A DNA stretch of 64,000 bases from Saprospiraceae bacterium (lineage in GTDB: Bacteria > Bacteroidota > Bacteroidia > Chitinophagales > Saprospiraceae). The first letter of the stretch is position 1, and the number at the start of each line of letters is the position of its first letter. Where the stretch lies: NCBI GenBank assembly GCA_016717145.1, contig JADKGD010000017.1, forward strand, positions 62,001-126,000, written 5' to 3'. Below the pieces are notes generated by a model, which was given only the letters and a program-made list of their open reading frames with translations, had not been told where the DNA came from and did no database searches. The translations under genes were made by a program, and so were the position numbers. Below, piece by piece: positions 30,001 through 37,911 of this stretch.

Positions 30001-30694
30001 GGGTTCAGATCCGGCGGGAGCATGTAATCCAACGTCAATAACAGCACCAACGTTTGAAGCGACAGATAATTGTTTAGCTTCAGCATTAAGTGTAATACCA
30101 ACGACAGCCGGTCCGACAGGTCCGGCCTGTGCAAGAACACAAACGTGGACAGCCAACTATACCGATGCCTGTACCAATGCAGCAGTACCGGTAAGTGTAA
30201 GCTATACATGGGTAGAAGATGTAGTTATTCCGGTAATCGCCGTTGTTACGGGTTCAGATCCGGCAGGAGCATGTAATCCAACGTCAATAACAGCACCAAC
30301 GTTTGAAGCGACAGATAATTGTTTAGCTTCAGCATTAAGTGTAATACCAACGACAGCCGGTCCGACAGGTACGGCCTGTGCAAGAACACAAACGTGGACA
30401 GCCAACTATACCGATGCCTGTACCAATGCAGCAGTACCGGTAAGTGTAAGCTATACATGGGTACAAGATGGAGTTATTCCGGTAATCGCCGTTGTTACAG
30501 GTGCAGATCCGGCAGGAGCATGTAATCCAACGTCAATAACAGCACCAACGTTTGAAGCGACAGACAATTGTTTAGCTTCAGCATTAAGTGTAATACCAAC
30601 GACAGCCGGTCCGACAGGTCCGGCCTGTGCAAGAAACACAAACGTGGACAGCCCAACTATACCGATGCCTGTACCAATGCAGCGGTACCGGTAA
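27008..30694 (+). CDS. giant gene 2, longest uninterrupted repeat-array fragment (about 15 units)
   Basis: 1,228 residues made entirely of 83-residue units; repeat sequence in this frame actually extends upstream to about 26866. The variable dipeptide after VVT alternates among SA, GS and GA. The last units diverge (TWVQDGVIP and GTACAR near 30380-30480). The frame is lost through an extra A (GCAAGAAACAC, about 30634) and an extra C (AGCCCAAC, about 30652). Confidence 0.65.
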   Translation: MTGSDPAGACNPTSITAPTFEATDNCLASALSVIPTTAGPTGPACARTQTWTANYTDACTNAAVPVSVSYTWVEDVVIPVIAVVTSADPAGACNPTSITAPTFEATDNCLASALSVIPTTAGPTGPACARTQTWTANYTDACTNAAVPVSVSYTWVEDVVIPVIAVVTSADPAGACNPTSITAPTFEATDNCLASALSVIPTTAGPTGPACARTQTWTANYTDACTNAAVPVSVSYTWVEDVVIPVIAVVTSADPAGACNPTSITAPTFEATDNCLASALSVIPTTAGPTGPACARTQTWTANYTDACTNAAVPVSVSYTWVEDVVIPVIAVVTSADPAGACNPTSITAPTFEATDNCLASALSVIPTTAGPTGPACARTQTWTANYTDACTNAAVPVSVSYTWVEDVVIPVIAVVTSADPAGACNPTSITAPTFEATDNCLASALSVIPTTAGPTGPACARTQTWTANYTDACTNAAVPVSVSYTWVEDVTIPVIAVVTGSDPAGACNPTSITAPTFEATDNCLASALSVIPTTAGPTGPACARTQTWTANYTDACTNAAVPVSVSYTWVEDVVIPVIAVVTSADPAGACNPTSITAPTFEATDNCLASALSVIPTTAGPTGPACARTQTWTANYTDACTNAAVPVSVSYTWVEDVVIPVIAVVTSADPAGACNPTSITAPTFEATDNCLASALSVIPTTAGPTGPACARTQTWTANYTDACTNAAVPVSVSYTWVEDVVIPVIAVVTSADPAGACNPTSITAPTFEATDNCLASALSVIPTTAGPTGPACARTQTWTANYTDACTNAAVPVSVSYTWVEDVVIPVIAVVTGSDPAGACNPTSITAPTFEATDNCLASALSVIPTTAGPTGPACARTQTWTANYTDACTNAAVPVSVSYTWVEDVVIPVIAVVTGSDPAGACNPTSITAPTFEATDNCLASALSVIPTTAGPTGPACARTQTWTANYTDACTNAAVPVSVSYTWVEDVVIPVIAVVTGSDPAGACNPTSITAPTFEATDNCLASALSVIPTTAGPTGPACARTQTWTANYTDACTNAAVPVSVSYTWVEDVVIPVIAVVTGSDPAGACNPTSITAPTFEATDNCLASALSVIPTTAGPTGTACARTQTWTANYTDACTNAAVPVSVSYTWVQDGVIPVIAVVTGADPAGACNPTSITAPTFEATDNCLASALSVIPTTAGPTGPACARNTNVDSPTIPMPVPMQRYR

Positions 30695-30751
30695 GTGTAA
30701 GCTATACATGGGTAGAAGATGTCGCCATTCCGGTAATCGCCGTTGTGACGG

Positions 30752-30810
30752 GTTGGAACAACGCCATACAAAACCCACACCCAAAAAGAGTTTGGTAGCG
30801 TGGACGAGCC
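30752..30810 (+). other. foreign-looking insertion inside a repeat unit
   Basis: Where other units read ACGGGTTCAGACCCG, this one has about 55 extra bases (starting GGAACAACGCC, ending GACGAGCCA) that match no other part of the array. It is not flanked by obvious terminal repeats or a target duplication, so an insertion sequence is not indicated. It may be an assembly scar. Confidence 0.6.
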
Positions 30811-31378
30811 AGACCCGGCAGGAGCATGTAATCCAACGTCAATAACAGCTCCAACGTTTGAAGCGACAGACAATTGTTTAGCTTCAGCATTAAGTGTAAT
30901 ACCCACGACAGCCGGTCCGACAGGTCCGGCCTGTGCAAGAACACAAACGTGGACAGCCAACTATACCGATGCCTGTACCAATGCAGCGGTACCGGTAAGT
31001 GTCACCTATACCTGGGTAGAAGATGTAGTTATTCCGGTAATCGCCGTTGTTACAAGCGCAGATCCGGCAGGAGCATGTAATCCAACGTCAATAACAGCAC
31101 CAACGTTTGGTACTACAGCCGGTCCGACAGGTCCGGCCTGTGCAAGAACACAAACGTGGACAGCCAACTATACCGATGCCTGTACCAATGCAGCGGTACC
31201 GGTAAGTGTCACCTATACCTGGGTAGAAGATGTAGTTATTCCGGTAATCGCCGTTGTGACGGTTCAGACCCGGCGGGCGGAATCAACGTCAAACACAAAG
31301 TTTGAGGCGCTGCTACACCCGCACGGCGCCCGGAAAAATCAGAACCACACGACGCGGGAAGTACTACAATGTACGTGA
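30800..31378 (+). CDS. giant gene 2, repeat-array fragment with a shortened unit
   Basis: One full unit is followed by a unit with an internal in-frame deletion (APTFGTTAGPTG, about 31108; the EATDNC segment is missing), then degraded sequence. The deletion removes about 45 bp, including one of the four conserved Cys codons. It has no independent start. Confidence 0.45.
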   Translation: MDEPDPAGACNPTSITAPTFEATDNCLASALSVIPTTAGPTGPACARTQTWTANYTDACTNAAVPVSVTYTWVEDVVIPVIAVVTSADPAGACNPTSITAPTFGTTAGPTGPACARTQTWTANYTDACTNAAVPVSVTYTWVEDVVIPVIAVVTVQTRRAESTSNTKFEALLHPHGARKNQNHTTREVLQCT

Positions 31379-31465
31379 CCAAATTAAACATAAACAGACG
31401 CTGGAGAACACAAACGTGGACAAAAGGCTGTAAGGGAGGTAAGGTAACTAACAGAAGAGAGTTTC
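31261..31465 (+). other. scrambled stretch within the repeat array
   Basis: About 205 bp only faintly resemble a unit (AACGTC, GTTTGAGGCG, GAACACAAACGTGGACA survive in order), with many substitutions and indels. Neighbouring units are nearly perfect, so the damage is very local. This is what an unpolished repeat junction would look like, but a decayed unit cannot be excluded. Confidence 0.6.
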
Positions 31466-31978
31466 CGGTAATCGCCGTTGTGACGGGTTCAGATCCGGCG
31501 GGAGCATGTAATCCAACGTCAATAACAGCACCAACGTTTGAAGCGACAGACAATTGTTTAGCTTCAGCATTAAGTGTAATACCCACGACAGCAGGTCCGA
31601 CAGGTCCGGCCTGTGCAAGAACACAAACGTGGACAGCCAACTATACCGATGCCTGTACCAATGCAGCGGTACCGGTAAGTGTAAGCTATACCTGGGTAGA
31701 AGATGTAGTTATTCCGGTAATCGCCGTTGTGACGGGTTCAGATCCGGCGGGAGCATGTAATCCAACGTCAATAACAGCACCAACGTTTGAAGCGACAGAC
31801 AATTGTTTAGCTTCAGCATTAAGTGTAATACCAACGACAGCCGGTCCGACAGGTCCGGCCTGTGCAAGAACACAAACGTGGACAGCCAACTATACCGATG
31901 CCTGTACCAATGCAGCGGTACCGGTAAAGTGTCACCTATACCTGGGTAGAAGATGTAGTTATTCCGGTAATCGCCGTT

Positions 31979-34900
31979 GTGACGGGTTCAGACCCGGCAG
32001 GAGCATGTAATCCAACGTCAATAACAGCACCAACGTTTGAAGCGACAGATAATTGTTTAGCTTCAGCATTAAGTGTAATACCCACTACAGACGGTCCGAC
32101 AGGTCCGGCCTGTGCAAGAACACAAACGTGGACAGCCAACTATACCGATGCCTGTACCAATGCAGCAGTACCGGTAAGTGTAAGCTATACATGGGTAGAA
32201 GATGTAGTTATTCCGGTAATCGCCGTTGTGACGGGTGCAGACCCGGCAGGAGCGTGTAATCCAACGTCAATAACAGCACCAACGTTTGAAGCGACAGACA
32301 ATTGTTTAGCTTCAGCATTAAGTGTAATACCAACTACAGCCGGTCCGACAGGTCCGGCCTGTGCGAGAACACAAACGTGGACAGCCAACTATACCGATGC
32401 CTGTACCAATGCAGCAGTACCGGTAAGTGTAAGCTATACATGGGTAGAAGATGTAGTTATTCCGGTAATCGCCGTTGTTACGGGTGCAGACCCGGCAGGA
32501 GCATGTAATCCAACGTCAATAACAGCACCAACGTTTGAAGCGACAGATAATTGTTTAGCTTCAGCATTAAGTGTAATACCCACTACAGCCGGTCCGACAG
32601 GTCCGGCCTGTGCAAGACCACAAACGTGGACAGCCAACTATACCGATGCCTGTACCAATGCAGCAGTACCGGTAAGTGTAAGCTATACATGGGTAGAAGA
32701 TGTAGTTATTCCGGTAATCGCCGTTGTTACGGGTTCAGATCCGGCAGGAGCATGTAATCCAACGTCAATAACAGCACCAACGTTTGAAGCGACAGACAAT
32801 TGTTTAGCTTCAGCATTAAGTGTAATACCAACGACAGCCGGTCCGACAGGTCCGGCCTGTGCAAGAACACAAACGTGGACAGCCAACTATACCGATGCCT
32901 GTACCAATGCAGCAGTACCGGTAAGTGTAAGCTATACATGGGTAGAAGATGTAGTTATTCCGGTAATCGCCGTTGTGACAGGTGCAGATCCGGCAGGAGC
33001 ATGTAATCCAACGTCAATAACAGCACCAACGTTTGAAGCGACAGACAATTGTTTAGCTTCAGCATTAAGTGTAATACCCACTACAGCCGGTCCGACAGGT
33101 CCGGCCTGTGCAAGAACACAAACGTGGACAGCCAACTATACCGATGCCTGTACCAATGCAGCGGTACCGGTAAGTGTAAGCTATACCTGGGTAGAAGATG
33201 TAGTTATTCCGGTAATCGCCGTTGTGACGGGTTCAGATCCGGCAGGAGCATGTAATCCAACGTCAATAACAGCACCAACGTTTGAAGCGACAGACAATTG
33301 TTTAGCTTCAGCATTAAGTGTAATACCCACTACAGCCGGTCCGACAGGTCCGGCCTGTGCAAGAACACAAACGTGGACAGCCAACTATACCGATGCCTGT
33401 ACCAATGCAGCGGTACCGGTAAGTGTCACCTATACCTGGGTAGAAGATGTAGTTATTCCGGTAATCGCCGTTGTGACGGGTTCAGATCCGGCGGGAGCAT
33501 GTAATCCAACGTCAATAACAGCACCAACGTTTGAAGCGACAGACAATTGTTTAGCTTCAGCATTAAGTGTAATACCAACGACAGCCGGTCCGACAGGTCC
33601 GGCCTGTGCAAGAACACAAACGTGGACAGCCAACTATACCGATGCCTGTACCAATGCAGCGGTACCGGTAAGTGTCACCTATACATGGGTAGAAGATGTA
33701 GTTATTCCGGTAATCGCCGTTGTTACGGGTTCAGACCCGGCGGGAGCATGTAATCCTGCGTCAATAACAGCACCAACGTTTGAAGCGACAGACAATTGTT
33801 TAGCTTCAGCATTAAGTGTAATACCAACGACAGCCGGTCCGACAGGTCCGGCCTGTGCAAGAACACAAACGTGGACAGCCAACTATACCGATGCCTGTAC
33901 CAATGCAGCGGTACCGGTAAGTGTAAGCTATACCTGGGTAGAAGATGTAGTTATTCCGGTAATCGCCGTTGTGACGGGTTCAGACCCGGCAGGAGCATGT
34001 AATCCAACGTCAATAACAGCACCAACGTTTGAAGCGACAGACAATTGTTTAGCTTCAGCATTAACTGTAATACCCACTACAGCCGGTCCGACAGGTCCGG
34101 CCTGTGCAAGAACACAAACGTGGACAGCCAACTATACCGATGCCTGTACCAATGCAGCGGTACCGGTAAGTGTAAGCTATACCTGGGTAGAAGATGTAGT
34201 TATTCCGGTAATCGCCGTTGTGACGAGTTCAGATCCGGCGGGAGCATGTAATCCAACGTCAATAACAGCACCAACGTTTGAAGCGACAGACAATTGTTTA
34301 GCTTCAGCATTAAGTGTAATACCAACGACAGCCGGTCCGACAGGTCCGGCCTGTGCAAGAACACAAACGTGGACAGCCAACTATACCGATGCCTGTACCA
34401 ATGCCGCGGTACCGGTAAGTGTAAGCTATACCTGGGTAGAAGATGTAGTTATTCCGGTAATCGCCGTTGTGACGAGTGCAGATCCGGCGGGAGCATGTAA
34501 TCCAACGTCAATAACAGCACCAACGTTTGAAGCGACAGACAATTGTTTAGCTTCAGCATTAAGTGTAATACCAACGACAGCCGGTCCGACAGGTCCGGCC
34601 TGTGCAAGAACACAAACGTGGACAGCCAACTATACCGATGCCTGTACCAATGCAGCGGTACCGGTAAGTGTCACCTATACCTGGGTAGAAGATGTAGTTA
34701 TTCCGGTAATCGCCGTTGTGACGGGTTCAGACCCGGCGGGAGCATGTAATCCAACGTCAATAACAGCACCAACGTTTGAAGCGACAGACAATTGTTTAGC
34801 TTCAGCATTAAGTGTAATACCAACGACAGCCGGTCCGACAGGTCCGGCCTGTGCAAGAACACAAACGTGGACAGCCAACTATACCGATGCCTGTACCAAT

Positions 34901-35044
34901 GCAGCGGTACCGGTAAGTGTAAGCTATACATGGGTAGAAGATGTATACCCACTACAGCCGGTCCGACAGGTCCGGCCTGTGCAAGAACACAAACGTGGAC
35001 AGCCAACTATACCGATGCCTGTACCAATGCAGCGGTACCGGTAA
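31979..35044 (+). CDS. giant gene 2, repeat-array fragment (twelve units)
   Basis: 1,021 residues of 83-residue units in the same frame as the two earlier long fragments. The left break is an extra A (GGTAAAGTGTCACC, about 31926). On the right the last unit is cut short at about 34943, where GAAGATGTA runs straight into CCCACTACAGCC, deleting most of the first half of a unit. Several linkers here read SVTYTW rather than SVSYTW. Confidence 0.6.
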   Translation: MTGSDPAGACNPTSITAPTFEATDNCLASALSVIPTTDGPTGPACARTQTWTANYTDACTNAAVPVSVSYTWVEDVVIPVIAVVTGADPAGACNPTSITAPTFEATDNCLASALSVIPTTAGPTGPACARTQTWTANYTDACTNAAVPVSVSYTWVEDVVIPVIAVVTGADPAGACNPTSITAPTFEATDNCLASALSVIPTTAGPTGPACARPQTWTANYTDACTNAAVPVSVSYTWVEDVVIPVIAVVTGSDPAGACNPTSITAPTFEATDNCLASALSVIPTTAGPTGPACARTQTWTANYTDACTNAAVPVSVSYTWVEDVVIPVIAVVTGADPAGACNPTSITAPTFEATDNCLASALSVIPTTAGPTGPACARTQTWTANYTDACTNAAVPVSVSYTWVEDVVIPVIAVVTGSDPAGACNPTSITAPTFEATDNCLASALSVIPTTAGPTGPACARTQTWTANYTDACTNAAVPVSVTYTWVEDVVIPVIAVVTGSDPAGACNPTSITAPTFEATDNCLASALSVIPTTAGPTGPACARTQTWTANYTDACTNAAVPVSVTYTWVEDVVIPVIAVVTGSDPAGACNPASITAPTFEATDNCLASALSVIPTTAGPTGPACARTQTWTANYTDACTNAAVPVSVSYTWVEDVVIPVIAVVTGSDPAGACNPTSITAPTFEATDNCLASALTVIPTTAGPTGPACARTQTWTANYTDACTNAAVPVSVSYTWVEDVVIPVIAVVTSSDPAGACNPTSITAPTFEATDNCLASALSVIPTTAGPTGPACARTQTWTANYTDACTNAAVPVSVSYTWVEDVVIPVIAVVTSADPAGACNPTSITAPTFEATDNCLASALSVIPTTAGPTGPACARTQTWTANYTDACTNAAVPVSVTYTWVEDVVIPVIAVVTGSDPAGACNPTSITAPTFEATDNCLASALSVIPTTAGPTGPACARTQTWTANYTDACTNAAVPVSVSYTWVEDVYPLQPVRQVRPVQEHKRGQPTIPMPVPMQRYR

Positions 35045-35500
35045 GTGTAAGCTATACCTGGGTAGAAGATGTCACCATTCCGGTAATCGCCGTTGTGACG
35101 GGTTCAGATCCGGCGGGAGCATGTAATCCCAGCGTCAATAACAGCACCAACGTTTGAAGCGACAGACAATTGTTTAGCTTCAGCATTAAGTGTAATACCC
35201 ACGACAGCCGGTCCGACAGGTCCGGCCTGTGCAAGAACACAAACGTGGACAGCCAACTATACCGATGCCTGTACCAATGCAGCGGTACCGGTAAGTGTAA
35301 GCTATACATGGGTAGAAGATGTAGTTATTCCTGTATTAACGGTACCGGTAACCGGTTTAAACCTAGGAGAGAATCCTTCCGTTTTACCCTCTATAGAAAG
35401 TATAATTGCAGCTTCGTCTGTAATTGATAATTGCCAGGTATCCATTTCTGCGACAGCCGGAGAAATATTAGGAGATTGTGACAAATCACAAGTCTTTACA

Positions 35501-37219
35501 GTGACAGCTACGGATAGATGTGGTAATACGGACGTTAAGACGGTAACTTACACCTGGTCTTGTCTGAAAGCGGCAATAGGAGACTTTGTATGGCACGATA
35601 TAAATGCAGATGGACAGCAGTCCCCGGGTGAACCGGGAATACCAGGAGTACAGGTCAATCTGTATAAAGAAGACGGAACGCTTATAGGTACCACTTACAC
35701 AGATGACAATGGATATTACCGTTTTGATTTCCTATATCCGGGTAGTTACTATCTGGAATTCATAGATCCTACAGGATATGAAAATACTTTCTCTGATAAA
35801 GAAAGTGATAATACGGATTCAGATGTTTCGGGCAGTAATGGTCCAGGTACCACACAGACAATATATCTTGTATCAGGAGAAATAGATATTACATGGAATG
35901 CCGGATATTACATGTGCGTACCGATTGGAGATCTTGTTTGGTATGATATTAATACAAATGACGTTTGGGATTCATATGAAAATGGTATCAATGGGTTGAG
36001 GGTAAATCTCTGGAGGAATCACTTCGGTACGTGGATAATCTGGGATTATCAGATAACTGGGCACAAGCCAGGTACACCTTCTGATGATGGGTACTTTAAA
36101 TTCTGTGCTCCTCCTGGACAATATTATATCGAGGTCTTACTTCCACCATTGGGACTTGTCAGAGCACTACACAATGTAGGAAACGATGAAGAAATAGATA
36201 GTGATATTGATAATTCAAACGGTATTGGTACATCTGCCAGATTTACATTAACATCGGGTCAGATGAAGTGTGATCTTGGAGCTGGCTACTATCCACAAGC
36301 TGTCGTTGGAAATCTTGTGTGGGAAGATAATAACTCAAATGGAATTCAAGACGAAGGAGAAGACCGGGTTGAAGGTGTTACAGTTGAAGCTATAGAAATG
36401 GCAACCGGAACAGTGCTTAGGACCGCTGTAACAGACGCAGATGGTACCTTTGAACTTGATGAATTGCAGAAGTTGGATATTTTCCTTAAATTTTATCCAC
36501 CTGCTGGATTTAGTGCTACGCTACCTAGGGCAACGATCAATGATGCAGTCGATAGTGACGTAGATCATTCATATGGACTAAATACCACAAGGATGTTTTC
36601 CATGTTGCCCACAATGATAAATCAAAATATAGATATGGGTCTTGCCTTTGGGCCATTGCCGGTATCATGGCTTGATGTGAGTGCAGTCAGAGAAAACAAT
36701 ACACATATAGTATCCTGGAGCACTGCAAAAGAGGTTAATACTGCATATTATCTTGTTGAGAGAAGAATGGAAAATGAAACTGAGTTTAAGGTTATTCCAG
36801 GAAAGGTACCTGCCAATGGTAATTCAAATACTATAAGTAAATATAGCTTGGTAGATTTGGATGTGGATAAGTCTGGAATATATATTTACAAAGTAAAACA
36901 AGTAGACCTGGATGGACAATTTACCTACAGCAAGTTGGTGAAAGTAAGCAACAATGGAGAGACGATCGTAGACATGTATCCTAATCCTGCAAAATCTGAG
37001 ACCACTATTGAAGTAGTATTACCAGTAGACGGAGAGGTCAGGATAGAATTATTTGATGCAGCATCCAAGCTTATAAAAGTCATACGGAAAGTAAGCACAC
37101 AGCAATCAGGAAATACATTATACAATGTAAATCTGGAAGATGTTGCTGCAGGAGTATACAATGTAATTATTACCATCGACGGAATAGCAACGCAGAAAAA
37201 ATTGATCAGAATCGAATAA
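35501..37219 (+). CDS. giant gene 2, C-terminal fragment with SdrD-B repeats and intact T9SS sorting domain
   Basis: The real in-frame sequence begins before 35501 with a diverged 82-residue HYR-like unit (VLTVPVTGLNLGENPSV, about 35335-35560). Three SdrD-B-like domains follow (IGDFVWHDINADGQQ, IGDLVWYDINTNDVWD, VGNLVWEDNNSNGIQDEG), then an FN3-like domain (PVSWLDVSAV) and a complete T9SS type A sorting domain ending QKKLIRIE at 37219. Unlike giant gene 1, the GGAGAGACG junction is intact, so the sorting domain is in frame. The 5' part is in the repeat array. TTG 35501 is merely the first start-like codon in this frame and no real start. Confidence 0.75.
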   Translation: MTATDRCGNTDVKTVTYTWSCLKAAIGDFVWHDINADGQQSPGEPGIPGVQVNLYKEDGTLIGTTYTDDNGYYRFDFLYPGSYYLEFIDPTGYENTFSDKESDNTDSDVSGSNGPGTTQTIYLVSGEIDITWNAGYYMCVPIGDLVWYDINTNDVWDSYENGINGLRVNLWRNHFGTWIIWDYQITGHKPGTPSDDGYFKFCAPPGQYYIEVLLPPLGLVRALHNVGNDEEIDSDIDNSNGIGTSARFTLTSGQMKCDLGAGYYPQAVVGNLVWEDNNSNGIQDEGEDRVEGVTVEAIEMATGTVLRTAVTDADGTFELDELQKLDIFLKFYPPAGFSATLPRATINDAVDSDVDHSYGLNTTRMFSMLPTMINQNIDMGLAFGPLPVSWLDVSAVRENNTHIVSWSTAKEVNTAYYLVERRMENETEFKVIPGKVPANGNSNTISKYSLVDLDVDKSGIYIYKVKQVDLDGQFTYSKLVKVSNNGETIVDMYPNPAKSETTIEVVLPVDGEVRIELFDAASKLIKVIRKVSTQQSGNTLYNVNLEDVAAGVYNVIITIDGIATQKKLIRIE

Positions 37220-37349
37220 GTTTAAGTCATAAACCGGCATTCAAAAAAAGGATGTCGGTTTCAAAGAAGTATTCTCAAATTTTAGGTTCACTTAAAGGAG
37301 TGAAAGTAAAATTAATTTAAGCAGAAGGTGTCGGAACCTTCTGCTTTTT
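36062..37349 (+). repeat. 3' module of giant gene 2, copy of 18980-20267
   Basis: Near-identical to the end of giant gene 1. Visible differences are few: CCCACAATGATAAATCAAAAT against CCAGCAATGGTAAATGAAAAT, GCAGTCG against GCAGCCG, some third-base changes and the GA indel at the sorting-domain junction. Confidence 0.9.
37321..37349 (+). terminator. Rho-independent terminator of giant gene 2
   Basis: GCAGAAGGT, a 6-nt loop, ACCTTCTGC, then TTTTT; a copy of the terminator at 20238-20267. Confidence 0.9.
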
Positions 37350-37495
37350 ATTTTAAACACCAAGTTTATCAAGATATACAATAAGCAGAACTATTTTCCA
37401 GTAAAAGGCATAATAATAGTTTTAAACTACATAAGTTAAGACTTCTCCCGTATAATATTAATTCGAAACAGTTTTCAAAAACTTTGTATGTAGTT

Positions 37496-37532
37496 AAAAA
37501 AAATAGGCATTAAATATTGCTATTCAATGCCT
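37496..37532 (-). terminator. Rho-independent terminator of the isc operon
   Basis: On the minus strand AGGCATT (37532-37526), a 14-nt loop, AATGCCT (37511-37505), then A and a run of eight T (37503-37496). It lies about 25 bp after the iscA stop. Confidence 0.75.
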
Positions 37533-37557
37533 TAATGATATAATATTTATCCCTTTT

Positions 37558-37884
37558 TTAAACAGCGAAACTTTCGCCACAACCACAAGTTCTGGCAGCA
37601 TTTGGATTATTGAAGTAAAATCCTTTTCCTTCAAGGCCGCCTGAAAACTCCAGTGTTGTATTGCATAGATATAAAAAACTTTTAAGATCTGTGACTACTC
37701 TGATGCCATTATCATCAAATACCTGATCGTTAGGTTTGTTTTCATTATCAAAATCCAATACATAACTCAGCCCTGAACAACCGCCACTTGTTACACTTAC
37801 CCTTACAAAAAATCTTTCGTCAAGATTTTTAGTTTTGATGACTTCCAATATTTTATCTTTTGCACTATCTGCTACAAACAACAT
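37558..37884 (-). CDS. iscA: iron-sulfur cluster assembly A-type protein (IscA/HesB family)
   Basis: A 108-residue A-type carrier protein that binds or delivers Fe-S clusters. The three conserved Cys are present: Cys36 in SGGCSGLSY, and Cys100 and Cys102 in the C-terminal RTCGCGESF. Length and motif positions are standard. It is the last gene of iscS-iscU-iscA, 27 bp after iscU, and is followed by a terminator. IscA, SufA and ErpA cannot be told apart by sequence alone; context favours IscA. Confidence 0.95.
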   Translation of the reverse strand: MLFVADSAKDKILEVIKTKNLDERFFVRVSVTSGGCSGLSYVLDFDNENKPNDQVFDDNGIRVVTDLKSFLYLCNTTLEFSGGLEGKGFYFNNPNAARTCGCGESFAV

Positions 37885-37911
37885 ATAAATTGATTAGAAT
37901 TAAGCATTTAA

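Larger units (their letters stand above)
22743..35330 (+). repeat. array of about 50 tandem 249-bp units (83-residue HYR-like domain)
   Basis: The period is 249 bp, for example TWVEDV at 24731, 24980, 25229 and onward. The unit reads TWVEDVVIPVIAVVT, a two-residue variable spot, DPAGACNPTSITAPTFEATDNC, then PTGPACARTQTWTANYTDAC and TNAAVPVSVSY. Four Cys per unit (spacing 15, 18 and 13) suggest paired disulphides in an Ig-like fold. About 50 anchors were counted by eye. Most differences between units are synonymous third-base changes that recur in new combinations. Abnormal units lie near 22743-24480, 26704-26870, 30630-31470, 31925 and 34943-35065. Confidence 0.95.
20555..37219 (+). pseudogene. 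giant HYR-like tandem-repeat surface protein gene (giant gene 2), frame broken many times
   Basis: Read as one gene, this would encode about 5,550 residues. ATG 20555 starts a signal peptide (MKLLLKVLFAIGNITF), but the frame closes at 20619 while mature-protein sequence (SGQCVSGNRTCPTTS) continues in the next frame; one missing base in 20593-20616 (perhaps the T5 at 20599-20603) explains this. Domain order: a cysteine-rich N-terminal domain resembling a P-domain (about 20700-21170), an Ig-like domain (21530-21765), three 82-residue HYR-like repeats, a chimeric unit, about 50 copies of an 83-residue HYR-like unit, one diverged 82-residue unit (35335-35560), three SdrD-B domains, an FN3-like domain and an intact T9SS type A sorting domain. 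At least a dozen indels break the frame, mostly in 22330-24470 and 30630-31930. True pseudogene and assembly error are both possible. Confidence 0.75.
37220..37557. other. intergenic region between giant gene 2 and iscA
   Basis: This region holds the duplicated 3' hairpins of giant gene 2 (37231-37261 and 37321-37349) and, on the other strand, the terminator of the isc operon (37496-37532). No gene is seen in the roughly 150 bp between them. Confidence 0.5.

Noticed and set aside
30752..30810. Insertion sequence or other mobile element in the array
   Set aside because: Only about 55 bp, with no inverted ends, target duplication or transposase; no transposase was seen anywhere in the window.
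22743..35330. Dozens of 67-68 residue open frames on both strands of the repeat array
   Set aside because: The 249-bp period is a multiple of three, so any open stretch in a wrong frame repeats in every unit. They have no start context or variation pattern of their own and are shadows of the 83-residue unit.
21766..35330. Possible CRISPR array
   Set aside because: The repeats are contiguous 246/249-bp coding units with no short spacer-repeat alternation and no cas genes nearby.
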